From positions 34,583 to 98,582 of the forward strand of contig NZ_JACBGI020000007.1 in NCBI RefSeq assembly GCF_013391765.2: a stretch of 64,000 bases of DNA. The letters are read 5' to 3'. The notes under the pieces were generated by a model. That model saw nothing but the letters and a program-made list of their open reading frames with translations, was not told where the DNA came from and searched no databases. Source of the stretch: Thiomicrorhabdus heinhorstiae. GTDB lineage: Bacteria > Pseudomonadota > Gammaproteobacteria > Thiomicrospirales > Thiomicrospiraceae. Both the position numbers and the translations under genes were made by a program. Positions 1 through 8,466 of this stretch are shown here, piece by piece (position 1 is the first letter of the stretch; each line of letters starts with the position of its first letter).

Positions 1-1
1 T

Positions 2-484
2 CAGGAATTTTGTGAAGGATTTGTCGAAACCAGGCAGGCTCTGGTATTAAGTACTCTGGATGAAAACGGCAAGATCGAGACCAGTACCACGCCGTTTGCA
101 ATGGATGAAGGCGGCAGCTTGTATATCTTTGTCAGCGAGTTGTCGCAGCACACCAAAAATCTGTTATGGCTCTGCGGTCAGGATCAACAAGTGGTTTCCG
201 GTCTTTTACTGGAAGACGAAATGCAAACCGAGCAGCCGTTTGCGCGTCAGAGATTGAGCTTTCAGGCACGAGTGGCTCAAGTCAATCGCGGTACCAAACA
301 AGGGCAGAAAGCCTTGGGGTTGATGAAAGACCGTTTTGGTGAAATCATCGATCTGCTCAGCGGTCTGGGAGATTTTCATCTGTTTGCTTTGCAGCCGCTT
401 GAAGGCGGTTATGTCAAAGGATTTGGCCAAGCGTATCGTTTCGAAGGCTGCCTGTGTCAGAATCTTCGACCGGTGCGCAATTAA
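2..484 (+). CDS. HugZ-like haem utilisation / PNPOx-fold protein (5' truncated)
   Basis: The reading frame is open from base 2 and begins outside the window; about 160 C-terminal residues are visible. The N-terminal part (QALVLSTLDENGKIETSTTPF) has the pattern of the split-barrel pyridoxamine-phosphate-oxidase fold, followed by IFVSELSQHTKNL. The C-terminus contains GGYVKGFGQAYRF, typical of the HugZ/HutZ haem-degradation family. Family members bind haem and help release its iron; that role is inferred here. It converges with the next gene, 9 bp away. The feo genes nearby and the haem-type ABC genes at 53-55 kb fit an iron theme, but these are separate transcription units. A related PNPOx flavoprotein is the main alternative. 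Confidence 0.72.
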   Translation, partial: QEFCEGFVETRQALVLSTLDENGKIETSTTPFAMDEGGSLYIFVSELSQHTKNLLWLCGQDQQVVSGLLLEDEMQTEQPFARQRLSFQARVAQVNRGTKQGQKALGLMKDRFGEIIDLLSGLGDFHLFALQPLEGGYVKGFGQAYRFEGCLCQNLRPVRN

Positions 485-493
485 GTTCCATCG

Positions 494-907
494 TCAGCTG
501 CCATTCTGGCGGGCATTGATCATTTGTATGCGGTGCAGGTTGGCCAGCCAATCGGCAAAATGCGGGTGATTTTCGCGAAATAATACTTCCAGCTGGCGGG
601 CGGTTTTATTCGGCATGCCGTAGACGGCTCCGACGATTTCCACCAGCTTGTTGATATAACGATTCGGAAAGCCGGTATTCACTTCGAAAGTGCTCAGCTT
701 GGTGAGAATGACGGAGTTGATAATCTGTAGCCATTGCTGGGAAGACAGTTGATATTTGCTTTCCAGTTCGATGGGAACTCCTTGTTTGCGCATCAGCAGC
801 ATACTGCGGAGATCCGTCTGGCTAATCAGTTCCAAGGCCGGATTGCGGTAAGAGACCGGTAGCCGGTCCATAAAGCTGGAATCGATATTGTCTTGATCGC
901 CAAACAT
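494..907 (-). CDS. hypothetical protein, 137 aa, behind a sigma-28-like promoter
   Basis: The family is not recognised. The protein is 137 residues long, soluble and mostly helical in appearance, with no signal peptide or membrane segment. The middle contains SSQQWLQIINSVILTKLSTFEV and the C-terminal half is rich in aromatic residues and His. The ATG at 907 follows an AGAG element at a usable distance. A FliA-type promoter at 945-971 on the same strand would start transcription about 30 bases upstream of the ATG, so the gene is probably expressed with late flagellar genes. Its upstream neighbour on the same strand is the PilZ protein, 78 bp away. A link to motility or surface behaviour is inferred only from promoter and neighbour. 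Confidence 0.7.
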   Translation of the reverse strand: MFGDQDNIDSSFMDRLPVSYRNPALELISQTDLRSMLLMRKQGVPIELESKYQLSSQQWLQIINSVILTKLSTFEVNTGFPNRYINKLVEIVGAVYGMPNKTARQLEVLFRENHPHFADWLANLHRIQMINARQNGS

Positions 908-944
908 GTAAGTTCTCTTAAATTTAACTCATTGATTAGTTAGT

Positions 945-971
945 TTATCGGCTTCGATAACGGAAACTGAA
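945..971 (-). promoter_or_regulatory. sigma-28 (FliA)-type promoter
   Basis: Read on the minus strand: TTCAGTTT (971-964), an 11-base spacer (963-953), then GCCGATAA (952-945). The FliA consensus is TAAAGTTT-N11-GCCGATAA. The -10 element is a perfect match, the -35 matches at 6 of 8 positions, and the spacing is exact. It lies between the PilZ gene and the 137-aa gene and points at the latter. Confidence 0.65.
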
Positions 972-985
972 ATTTACCGCAGGCT

Positions 986-1924
986 CTATAGTTCCACATC
1001 CATGCAGGATTCGATCTCGAATTTCTGAATTTCATTCTGCAGATATTTTTGCGGTTCGCTATCCGGAAATTCGAAATTGATGGCAAAACGTTCAGGATGG
1101 CCGTTTTTTTGCGGGGTGTTGGAGACGACCTTGCCATTGAATTTAATCACTTTGTTTGGTGGGTCGAAGGCTAAAAAGACGTCGACAGCCGCATGTAGGG
1201 GGAAACCTTTCGAACTATGGAAAGCCATGCCGGTTGCGCTGATATTGACGACCTGTAGCGGCCAGTTATCCGGGTTTTGGGTATCAAGGTGATCGCTGCA
1301 GATATGTTGGTAGATTTCCAGATAGGTTTCGAACAGGTCGTAAATACCCAGCATTGCCTGGCGAAGCGGAATCTGTTCATGCTCGGGGGAGCGGAAATCA
1401 TCCATGCTGGAATCAATTTCGAAGCCGCTCTGCTTGAGCTTGGTAGCGGCAAAATAATTTTGGCTCGATTCGCTTAGGTTGTGGAGAAACTGCTTAATGA
1501 TATACAGGTATTTATCTTCGAATTGTTTCAGGAAGCTGTAGGTTTTCGGAGAGTGCGGTTTGATATTATCCAAGTGTGGAAAGCCGTCGGTCATTTGCTG
1601 CAGATGGACGCGCATTCCGAAATCTTGCAAGGGTTGAATCCCGTGGCTGATAGAGTCCAGGCATTTACCGAAAAAAAGAACCGATTGAAACATCTCCGTC
1701 AGTAAGGTTTGTATCAAAGAGTTTTCCGGCAGTTCGTTGAGCATCATTTTGACGAGCTGGGTATGACGATTGACTTTGAATTCGATCGAAGGAGGAAAGT
1801 AATCGGTTCCGGTAGCGTATATCTGTCGGTTTTCAATAGGAGAACTTGGACGAATAAAATAACGCACCGGCATGTCGACACGATGAAAACGGCGACTGTT
1901 ATTTTTTTGAAACCACTTTTTCAT
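986..1924 (-). CDS. PilZ-domain protein with a large insertion
   Basis: A 312-aa cytoplasmic protein. The two c-di-GMP contact motifs of PilZ domains are present but far apart: an RxxxR motif at residues 11-15 (RRFHR) and NISATG (the [D/N]xSxxG motif) near residue 229. Beta-strand-like sequence follows (GMAFHSSKGFPLHAAVDVFLAF, FNGKVVS). The roughly 200 residues between are mostly helical, with FLHNLSESSQNYF and LFETYLEIYQHI segments. Such proteins typically bind c-di-GMP and act on motility, pili or exopolysaccharide. A GGDEF/EAL protein at 22.8 kb could turn over the ligand. The gene starts 31 bp downstream of the feoC stop and may be read from the feo operon or its own promoter. Confidence 0.72.
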   Translation of the reverse strand: MKKWFQKNNSRRFHRVDMPVRYFIRPSSPIENRQIYATGTDYFPPSIEFKVNRHTQLVKMMLNELPENSLIQTLLTEMFQSVLFFGKCLDSISHGIQPLQDFGMRVHLQQMTDGFPHLDNIKPHSPKTYSFLKQFEDKYLYIIKQFLHNLSESSQNYFAATKLKQSGFEIDSSMDDFRSPEHEQIPLRQAMLGIYDLFETYLEIYQHICSDHLDTQNPDNWPLQVVNISATGMAFHSSKGFPLHAAVDVFLAFDPPNKVIKFNGKVVSNTPQKNGHPERFAINFEFPDSEPQKYLQNEIQKFEIESCMDVEL

Positions 1925-1955
1925 TGAGGATCACAGCAGTTGGCTTGGTTCCATT

Positions 1956-2222
1956 CTAAAGAATTTGTACCGGAATGGACAGATTTTTTAGTGGCTTGTC
2001 GATCCACTGATAACTTGAGCCTAAAGAGGTTTGAACACAGCCGGTCGAGCATAGTCCTGTGCTGCAGCCGTCGGCGCCGATCTCTTGAATATGTCCCTGT
2101 TTGATTAGTGGAGCCAAGAGTGCATAAGCCGCATCTTCGCTTAGATCAAAGCGGTTTTTGATGTCCGAGAAGGTGACTCTGTCGTGGGTTTTTATATAGC
2201 GTTTCAGTTCGAGAAGAATCAT
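1956..2222 (-). CDS. feoC: FeoC-like ferrous iron transport regulator
   Basis: An 88-aa protein starting MILLELKRYIKTHDRVTFSDIKNRFDLSEDAAYALLAPLIKQG, a small winged helix typical of FeoC. It is followed by a short Cys-containing segment with three cysteines (CSTGLCSTGC), matching the Fe-S-binding wing loop of FeoC proteins. FeoC proteins bind FeoB and modulate or protect it; some have been proposed as transcription factors. It is the third gene of feoA-feoB-feoC, 71 bp after feoB. The position and the cysteines make the assignment fairly safe; whether it contacts DNA or FeoB is not shown. Confidence 0.82.
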   Translation of the reverse strand: MILLELKRYIKTHDRVTFSDIKNRFDLSEDAAYALLAPLIKQGHIQEIGADGCSTGLCSTGCVQTSLGSSYQWIDKPLKNLSIPVQIL

Positions 2223-2293
2223 AGGACCGCCCTTTTAAAAAGACTTGAAACATCGGGCGGCAAGAGAAATAAAGCCCTGAAAACAGGACTCTA

Positions 2294-4612
2294 TTAAAAA
2301 CGTTTTTGTACCGAGTACCTTTTTCCGACCCGTTTCAATACTAAGAATTGTAGCAAGAAAGTCGCTAAAATCGCTAGTATCCATGTAGCGGAGCTTTGCG
2401 GATGCTGGTTAAAGGTCGCTGCCTGATAGAAGGCAATGGCCACACTAAAGCCGAGGAACATGCTCCAGCTTCCGCTGTATAGCGCCCAGCGCCACCCCAG
2501 CTCCTGCTTGATGGCTCCGAAAGTCGCCACGCAAGGGAAGTAGAGCAGAATCAGCAATAAGTAAGCGTAAGCGCCGATACTGCCGTCAAAATAGTGGGCC
2601 ATCTTATCCAAGGTGGAAGGTGTGAAACCTTGCTCTTCGGCCACGGCAATTTTGTCTTCCACGTTTTCCAGTGACTGCAGACCCAGCGGATCGGTCAGGT
2701 CGGAGAAAATCGAACTGATATTTTCGGGAATGGTCATCACGGCTTCACTTAAGGCACCGATGAAATCGTAGCTTTGATGATCGACCGCTTGATCGGATTC
2801 ATTCTGGTACAGTGCGTCCAGTGAACCAACCACCACTTCTTTCGCCAATAGGCCGGTGATCAAACCGACGGTTGCCGGCCAGTTTTCTTCGCTGATTCCA
2901 AGAGGTTCGACAACCGGTGTCAGGGTTTTGGCTGCGGTACTCAATAACGAAGTCGGTTGGTTTTCATGACCGAAGGTGCCGTCGGTTCCCAGACTGTTAA
3001 AGAAATTCAGTGCCAGCACGACCAGTACGATAACTTTACCGGCGTCGAGAATAAAGCCTTTGAGTTTATTGCGAGTGTGTTGCAATACATTGATCGCCGC
3101 CGGTTTATGGTAGATCGGCAGTTCCATTAACAGCGGCGGGGCTTCGCCCGGCAGTAGGGTTTTCTTTAACATTAATGCGGTCAGTACTGCGGCAAGAATA
3201 CCGGTCAGATAGAGTGAAAACACCAGCAGGGCGGCATTGTCGCTGAAGAATGCAGTGGCGAACATCACATATACCGTCAGGCGCGCACTACAGGACATGA
3301 ACGGAGTCATCATCACCGTCATGATTCGATCGCGGTGATCCGGCAAGGTTCTGCTGGCGAGTACCGCCGGGATATTACACCCGAAACCGACCACTAAAGG
3401 AATAAAGGCCTGTCCGGAGAGGCCGAGTCGACGCATCAGATTATCCATGATCAATGCGGCCCTCTGCATGTAACCGGTATCTTCTAGTATCGAAAGCAGG
3501 AGGAACAGGGCGCCGATTACCGGAATAAAGGTCGCGACGACCTGAATCCCCCCGCCGATACCTTCCGCCAGGAAAGCGATCAGCCAGCTGGGGGCGTTAA
3601 GAGATTGCAGCAGCGCGCTCGGTCCGTCGACGAACAATGCCTGTGCGCCAAGGTCGAAAAAGTCGATAAACGCGTTTCCGACAACGATGGATAGAGCAAA
3701 CACCAGGTACATGATGCCAAGAAAAATCGGCATTCCCCAGATCGGATGCAAAGTCCACCTGTCGATCAGGTCGGTGGTATTGCGAGTGAATTGATCGGTG
3801 TGAATCTGGCTGGCATGAGCCGCATCGTGGGCAAATTGGAAATAGAGATCGGCCGCGATTAAAGCGAGGTCTTCCTGATAGTGTTCTTCCAACATGCGTT
3901 TTTCGCTGGCACAGAAGCTGCGAAGTTCCAAAGCTGCTTCGTCCGGATGAATCAGCATCTGCAGGCTCTTCCAACAAGACTCCGATTTTGGATTACCTTG
4001 CAGGTCACGCAGTTTGTGGACCGATTCATGCAGAGTTTCCGGCAGATCGAAGTGCAGATCGGAACGGCGGTTCAACAGAGAGGGCAGTTGTTGCTTAAGC
4101 TGATCGATCCCTTTGTTGTAATAGGCCGAAATCGGAATAACCGGACAACCGAGCTGGGCGGCAAGCTTATCGGTATCGATCTGCAGATTGCGTTCCAGCA
4201 GCAGATCCATACGGTTCAATACCACTACGACCGGCAGCCCCATGTGCAGAAGCTGGGCGGTTAAAAACAGCTGGCGTTCCAGACTGGTGGCATCGACGAT
4301 ATTTAAAATGACATCGGCTGGCTGGCATTGCAGAAATTGGCAGGCGACCTTTTCGTCCAGGCCGCTGTGCGGTGACTGCTCAAGGCTGTAGACACCCGGC
4401 AAGTCAATCAAGTGATAGCTTTCCTGGTTCAGGTCAAAATAGCCGGACTTCTGTTCAACGGTCACTCCCGGCCAATTCCCTGTTGTCTGCTGAGAACCAG
4501 TCAAGCGGTTGAAGAGGGTGCTTTTTCCGCTGTTAGGGTTTCCGATGAGGGCGATTTGGTGGGCGTGAGCGGCTATTTTAGGATATTTTTTACTGGGTCT
4601 GATAACCGTCAT
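2294..4612 (-). CDS. feoB: ferrous iron transporter FeoB
   Basis: A 772-aa inner-membrane Fe(II) permease with an N-terminal G domain. G-protein motifs in order: GNPNSGKSTLFNRLTG (G1, about residue 23), GVTVEQK (G2), DLPGVYSL (G3) and NRMD (G4). A helical spacer domain follows, then two Gate repeats, including the conserved GFGCNIPA and a CSARL segment, within 8-11 membrane helices. The length is normal for the family. The ATG overlaps the feoA stop by 4 bp (ATGA), indicating translational coupling. It imports Fe2+ under low-oxygen or iron-limiting conditions; control by Fur is likely from the site upstream of feoA. Confidence 0.97.
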   Translation of the reverse strand: MTVIRPSKKYPKIAAHAHQIALIGNPNSGKSTLFNRLTGSQQTTGNWPGVTVEQKSGYFDLNQESYHLIDLPGVYSLEQSPHSGLDEKVACQFLQCQPADVILNIVDATSLERQLFLTAQLLHMGLPVVVVLNRMDLLLERNLQIDTDKLAAQLGCPVIPISAYYNKGIDQLKQQLPSLLNRRSDLHFDLPETLHESVHKLRDLQGNPKSESCWKSLQMLIHPDEAALELRSFCASEKRMLEEHYQEDLALIAADLYFQFAHDAAHASQIHTDQFTRNTTDLIDRWTLHPIWGMPIFLGIMYLVFALSIVVGNAFIDFFDLGAQALFVDGPSALLQSLNAPSWLIAFLAEGIGGGIQVVATFIPVIGALFLLLSILEDTGYMQRAALIMDNLMRRLGLSGQAFIPLVVGFGCNIPAVLASRTLPDHRDRIMTVMMTPFMSCSARLTVYVMFATAFFSDNAALLVFSLYLTGILAAVLTALMLKKTLLPGEAPPLLMELPIYHKPAAINVLQHTRNKLKGFILDAGKVIVLVVLALNFFNSLGTDGTFGHENQPTSLLSTAAKTLTPVVEPLGISEENWPATVGLITGLLAKEVVVGSLDALYQNESDQAVDHQSYDFIGALSEAVMTIPENISSIFSDLTDPLGLQSLENVEDKIAVAEEQGFTPSTLDKMAHYFDGSIGAYAYLLLILLYFPCVATFGAIKQELGWRWALYSGSWSMFLGFSVAIAFYQAATFNQHPQSSATWILAILATFLLQFLVLKRVGKRYSVQKRF

Positions 4613-4851
4613 GATAAGGGCTCAACATGGATGTGTTCCGCAATTTTCTTATCAATTGCAAAACGACTGCCATCTACCGAAACAATCAAATTGTGACCGC
4701 GCGCCAGAATCAGTTCAACAATGCTATGGGTATGAAATCCCAGGTTCACCAGGCGCATTTTGAGTTTCAGGTCACCTTCCAGCGCAGTGATCTGGCTGAT
4801 TTGCCCGCTGCGACACTCGGAAAGAGAGAAGGAATGAGTTTGTTCGGTCAT
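4609..4851 (-). CDS. feoA: ferrous iron transport protein FeoA
   Basis: An 80-aa SH3-like cytoplasmic protein; LGFHTHSIVELILARGHNLIVSVDGSRFAIDKKIAEHI is the typical FeoA core. It is thought to bind FeoB and support Fe2+ uptake. It is the first gene of feoABC and its stop overlaps the feoB ATG. Upstream is a good sigma-70 promoter with a Fur-box-like site over the expected transcription start. Confidence 0.94.
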   Translation of the reverse strand: MTEQTHSFSLSECRSGQISQITALEGDLKLKMRLVNLGFHTHSIVELILARGHNLIVSVDGSRFAIDKKIAEHIHVEPLS

Positions 4852-4864
4852 AGGTAATAGTACA

Positions 4865-4915
4865 AATGATAATAATTTTTATTTGAAATATATCAGAGAA
4901 TACTCAAAAGCTCAA
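4865..4915 (-). promoter_or_regulatory. feo promoter with overlapping Fur-box-like site
   Basis: Minus strand: -35 TTGAGC (4915-4910), 17-base spacer, -10 TATATT (4892-4887). The A/T-rich stretch at 4865-4883 contains ATTATCATT on the minus strand and resembles the GATAAT-repeat Fur box. It covers the predicted start point, so iron-loaded Fur would block initiation. The assignment is by eye against the E. coli consensus. Confidence 0.6.
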
Positions 4916-5034
4916 GAGTAACTGAGTAAAATGCAGGGTTTTTATGTGATCTTTTGATTTCTCTTAAGAAAATCGAATTTTACTCGTGACAAGGAGGAGA
5001 AGTGTCGACCTTATCGTCACTTCTCGTGTTATGG

Positions 5035-5661
5035 TTATTCGCTTTTGTCCGCAATTTTGCGCTGAATTTTATAGAGTGCGACTTCGCCAAGCAGGTTCGG
5101 TAACAGGCTCATGCCGAACGAACTTCGATGGTCGCTGTTGACCACGGTGCGGGCAACCACTTCGATGCCTTTTTGTTCACATAGGTTTTCAAAATCCTTG
5201 AAGGTGCACATGTGAATATTTGGCGTGTCGTACCAGTGGTAAGGCAGCGTATCGGTTTCCGGCATCTTGCCCAGAAACATCAGCTGAGCGCGGTTACGCC
5301 AGTGAGCGAAGTTCGGGAAAGTGATAATGCACTGTTTTCCGACATTCAGCAGCTCGTCGAGCAACTCGTCCGGACGACTGACGACCTGCAGGGCTTGCGT
5401 CATAATCACGAAATCGAAGGAATCTTCGTCGAAATAGTGACACAAATCGTGGCGGTTCAGGTCGCTCTGGATCACGTTGATCCCTTTTTTAATCGCTTGA
5501 ATATTCTTTTGCGGGTCGATCTCCATCCCGTAGCCGGTGACTTGGTGAGTGTCGATCAAGTGCTTTAATAGCTTGCCGTCACCGCACCCCAGATCAAGGA
5601 CCCGGCTGTTTGGTGTGATCCAATCGGAAATCAGCTTGAATTCAGGTGAAATCACGTTCAT
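5035..5661 (-). CDS. metW: methionine biosynthesis protein MetW
   Basis: A 208-aa class I methyltransferase-fold protein. The N-terminus holds the SAM-binding motif [16 protein letters not shown] near residue 22, followed by the family-typical [20 protein letters not shown]. MetW partners MetX in methionine synthesis in proteobacteria lacking MetA; its reaction is not firmly established. The start codon overlaps the metX stop (ATGA), so the two proteins are made in coupled fashion. A hairpin at about 4996-5024 lies just downstream but lacks a U tract. Confidence 0.93.
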   Translation of the reverse strand: MNVISPEFKLISDWITPNSRVLDLGCGDGKLLKHLIDTHQVTGYGMEIDPQKNIQAIKKGINVIQSDLNRHDLCHYFDEDSFDFVIMTQALQVVSRPDELLDELLNVGKQCIITFPNFAHWRNRAQLMFLGKMPETDTLPYHWYDTPNIHMCTFKDFENLCEQKGIEVVARTVVNSDHRSSFGMSLLPNLLGEVALYKIQRKIADKSE

Positions 5662-6806
5662 GCGGCACCTCCCAAAGCTTCAATATCCTTCCAGACCCGT
5701 TGCATATAAGAGCGGAAAACGCCTTCGTAATGCTCGTTCGGCAACAAGAACGCATCGTGGCCGTGTTGCGATTCGACTTCGGCGTAGCTGACATCGGTAT
5801 CGTTATCCAGCAGAGCCTTGACGATTTCATGCGATCTTTCCGGAGAGAAGCGCCAGTCGGAAGTGAAAGAAACCACCAAAAATTTTGCAGTCGCTGCGGC
5901 TAAAGCTTTGCTCAAATCGTGTTCGTAATCGGCGGCAGGGTCGAAATAGTCGAGTGCCTTGGTCATGAGTAGATAAGTGTTGGCGTCGAAGTTTTGTCGG
6001 GTGGCAAATTTTTCGCCCTGATAGCGCAGATAGCTTTCTACCTGGAATTCGACGCCGTAGTTGTATTGCAGTTTGCCTTCACGCAGTTCACGGCCGAATT
6101 TGCTGCCCATCATGTCATCCGACAGATAGGTCAGGTGTCCGAGCATGCGAGCCAGCGCCAGACCTTGCTTCGGCGTGGTATCGCGTTCGATAAAACGGCC
6201 TTTATGGAAATCCGGATCGGACATGATCGCTTGGCGGGCGACTTCGTTGAAGGCGATGTTCTGTGCCGACAGTTTAGGTGCGGCGGCAATTACCAACGCG
6301 TGACGAAGTTTATCCGGAAAATCGATCGCCCATTGCAATACCTGCATTCCGCCCATGGAACCGCCGATCAATGCCGCCCAGGTATCGATGCCGAGGTGTT
6401 CGCGCAGTTTGTTTTGGCTGTTGACCCAGTCTTTACAGGTGACAATAGGGAAATCCGGTCCGTAGATGCGCCCGCTGACAGGGTTAACGGTGTTGGGCCC
6501 TGAACTGCCACGGCAGCCGCCCAGATTATTGGAGCAGACTACAAAAAAACGGTTGGTATCGACCGGCTTTCCCGGGCCGATATAACCATCCCACCAGCCA
6601 GGCTTGCCGTTTTCGTCTACACCGGCGACATGGTGGTCGCCGCTAAGTGCATGACAAATCAGAATTGCGTTGGAGGCATCCGCGTTCAATTCGCCGTAGG
6701 TTTCATAGACCAGATCATAACGCGGCAGTTCCGCTCCGCTGATCAAGGCGAGAGGTTCTTCGACTTGTAATACTTGTGGTTTAGCCACTTCATTTGTTGT
6801 TGTCAT
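5658..6806 (-). CDS. metX: homoserine O-acyltransferase MetX
   Basis: A 382-aa alpha/beta-hydrolase enzyme that activates homoserine for methionine synthesis. It has the CHALSGDHH segment, the nucleophile elbow GGSMGGMQ around residue 155, and a C-terminal [13 protein letters not shown] carrying the catalytic His-Asp region. In gammaproteobacteria whose MetX is coupled to MetW the acyl donor is often succinyl-CoA rather than acetyl-CoA; this is family knowledge and cannot be read directly here. It lies 9 bp after the YggT gene and overlaps metW by 4 bp. Confidence 0.93.
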   Translation of the reverse strand: MTTTNEVAKPQVLQVEEPLALISGAELPRYDLVYETYGELNADASNAILICHALSGDHHVAGVDENGKPGWWDGYIGPGKPVDTNRFFVVCSNNLGGCRGSSGPNTVNPVSGRIYGPDFPIVTCKDWVNSQNKLREHLGIDTWAALIGGSMGGMQVLQWAIDFPDKLRHALVIAAAPKLSAQNIAFNEVARQAIMSDPDFHKGRFIERDTTPKQGLALARMLGHLTYLSDDMMGSKFGRELREGKLQYNYGVEFQVESYLRYQGEKFATRQNFDANTYLLMTKALDYFDPAADYEHDLSKALAAATAKFLVVSFTSDWRFSPERSHEIVKALLDNDTDVSYAEVESQHGHDAFLLPNEHYEGVFRSYMQRVWKDIEALGGAA

Positions 6807-6815
6807 TATTGTTTT

Positions 6816-7394
6816 TTAACCTATCATCGATTGAGCGCTGTGAGCAATGGAGCCGACAACGATGATCTGTACCAGTTTAATTGCCACAATCGCCAAGATG
6901 GGGGAAAGATCCAAGCCACTGACTGTCGGCAGCAGACGACGGAACGGTTCCAGAATCGGCTGAGTCATCTGGTCGAATATAACGGTGTTCGGGTTATAGC
7001 CTTGCGATATCCAGCTAAGCACCGCCTGGATGACGATGAGCCAGAACATCATGTCCAGCAATTGGTTCATTATTTCGCTGATGGAGGTCAGGAAGATAAA
7101 CAGAGCCCCGAATTCGCGCTGAGTCAGCCAGCCGATAATGACGACAAACAGACTTTGAATGATAATTGCCGTCATCAGGGCCGACCAGTCCCAGCGACTG
7201 CGGATCGGAACCACTTTGTTCAAAGGCGCGCAGATCGGATTCGTCACCTTGGCGATGAATTTAACGATCGGATGACGCCAATCGGTATAGGTGGCGCGCA
7301 TCAAAAAACGCAACATCAGTGCAAAAATAATCAACCCGGTAATGAATTGAATTAAGAACAGGCCGCCCTGTCCAACCGGTGAGATCGTATCCAT
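6816..7394 (-). CDS. YggT family integral membrane protein
   Basis: A 192-aa protein with two YggT repeats, each with two hydrophobic helices (for example LFLIQFITGLIIFALMLRFLM near the N-terminus and FWLIVIQAVLSWIS in the middle). The family is implicated in cell envelope or osmotic functions, without a proven biochemical role. The gene overlaps the proC stop by one base, and proC-yggT is a widely conserved pair. No signal peptide is present apart from the first helix. Confidence 0.87.
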   Translation of the reverse strand: MDTISPVGQGGLFLIQFITGLIIFALMLRFLMRATYTDWRHPIVKFIAKVTNPICAPLNKVVPIRSRWDWSALMTAIIIQSLFVVIIGWLTQREFGALFIFLTSISEIMNQLLDMMFWLIVIQAVLSWISQGYNPNTVIFDQMTQPILEPFRRLLPTVSGLDLSPILAIVAIKLVQIIVVGSIAHSAQSMIG

Positions 7395-8221
7395 CAGGCG
7401 TCTCCTCCGAGTTCATCGGCCAGTTGCTTGGCTCGGTCGTATGCTGCCTGCATGGCTCCACCGACGGTTTGCTTTAAACCAGCGGCTTCAAAATGTTGGA
7501 TGGCGCGTTCGGTGGTGCCGTTTGGCGAGGTGACATTGGCTCGCAAGGTCTGGCAGTCCTGATGGCTTTCCATCACCATTTTCGCGGCACCGAGTGCTGT
7601 CTGCATGGTTAACAGATGAGCGGTTTTGGCATCCAGTCCAAGTGTTTGCGCGTACTCTTCCATCGCTTCCATGAACAGGAAGTAATAAGCCGGCCCGCTG
7701 CCGGAAAGCGCGGTGACGGTGTCCAGCTGGTCTTCTTCATCGACCCATACAGCCAGTCCGGCCGCGCGCATAATATGCTCGGCCTGACTTTTCTGATCCG
7801 TGCTGACGGCAGGATTGGCGTAAAGCCCGCTGGCTCCCGTTTGAATCAGGGCAGGCGTGTTCGGCATGGTACGCACAATCGGCTGCGCTCCGCCAAGCCA
7901 GTGATTGATGTCTTCCGAACGAATACCGGCCGCGACGGAAATAATTAAACGTTTTTTATCTGTAAGGGCATCTTTCAACTCATTACAGACGACACGCAGC
8001 AGTTGCGGTTTTACTGCCAGGACGATGATATCTGCGAGAACCGCCGCTTCGGCATTGTTTGCGTAACTATGGATGCCGAAGTGCTGGGTAAGGGCTTGTC
8101 GTTGTGCTTCGGTCGGATCGGTTGCAATGATTTTGCTTGTCGCATAGCCGCTGGAAAGCAGGCCGCCGATAAGGCTTTTTGCCATATTGCCGGCACCGAT
8201 AAAACAGATGGTTGCATTCAT
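7394..8221 (-). CDS. proC: pyrroline-5-carboxylate reductase
   Basis: A 275-aa cytoplasmic enzyme catalysing the last step of proline synthesis (P5C plus NAD(P)H to proline). The N-terminal Rossmann motif is FIGAGNMAKSLIGGLL. Later motifs are VAAGI, MPNTPALIQTGASGLY and the ProC signature region with LSGSGPAYYFLFMEAM. The length is standard. In many gammaproteobacteria yggS lies directly upstream; here a plus-strand island with sigma-28 promoters (8.36-9.65 kb) separates the two. Confidence 0.96.
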   Translation of the reverse strand: MNATICFIGAGNMAKSLIGGLLSSGYATSKIIATDPTEAQRQALTQHFGIHSYANNAEAAVLADIIVLAVKPQLLRVVCNELKDALTDKKRLIISVAAGIRSEDINHWLGGAQPIVRTMPNTPALIQTGASGLYANPAVSTDQKSQAEHIMRAAGLAVWVDEEDQLDTVTALSGSGPAYYFLFMEAMEEYAQTLGLDAKTAHLLTMQTALGAAKMVMESHQDCQTLRANVTSPNGTTERAIQHFEAAGLKQTVGGAMQAAYDRAKQLADELGGDA

Positions 8222-8355
8222 AATAATAAGGCTTACCTGGTTGATTAATCAGAATTCGAACTATTATATTCGATCTTGGATTGGAGTTTGTCAAACCGCA
8301 GGATTTCGCACGCTTTTTTTGTCTATATTCGGGGCGATATGTGTTGTAACGACTT

Positions 8356-8382
8356 TAAGATTTTGCGTTATAGGCCGATATA
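8356..8382 (+). promoter_or_regulatory. sigma-28 (FliA)-type promoter
   Basis: TTAAGATT (8356-8363), 11-base spacer (8364-8374), GCCGATAT (8375-8382). This compares with the FliA consensus TAAAGTTT-N11-GCCGATAA at 6/8 and 7/8 positions with exact spacing. It stands about 85 bp before the ATG of the plus-strand gene at 8467. Confidence 0.6.
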
Positions 8383-8466
8383 AAACAGCAGATATAAAAA
8401 CGGACATTGATGAGTAGTGATGCCGACGGTTAAGTTTTGCGGCAAAGCTTTCAAAGGAGAGTAATT

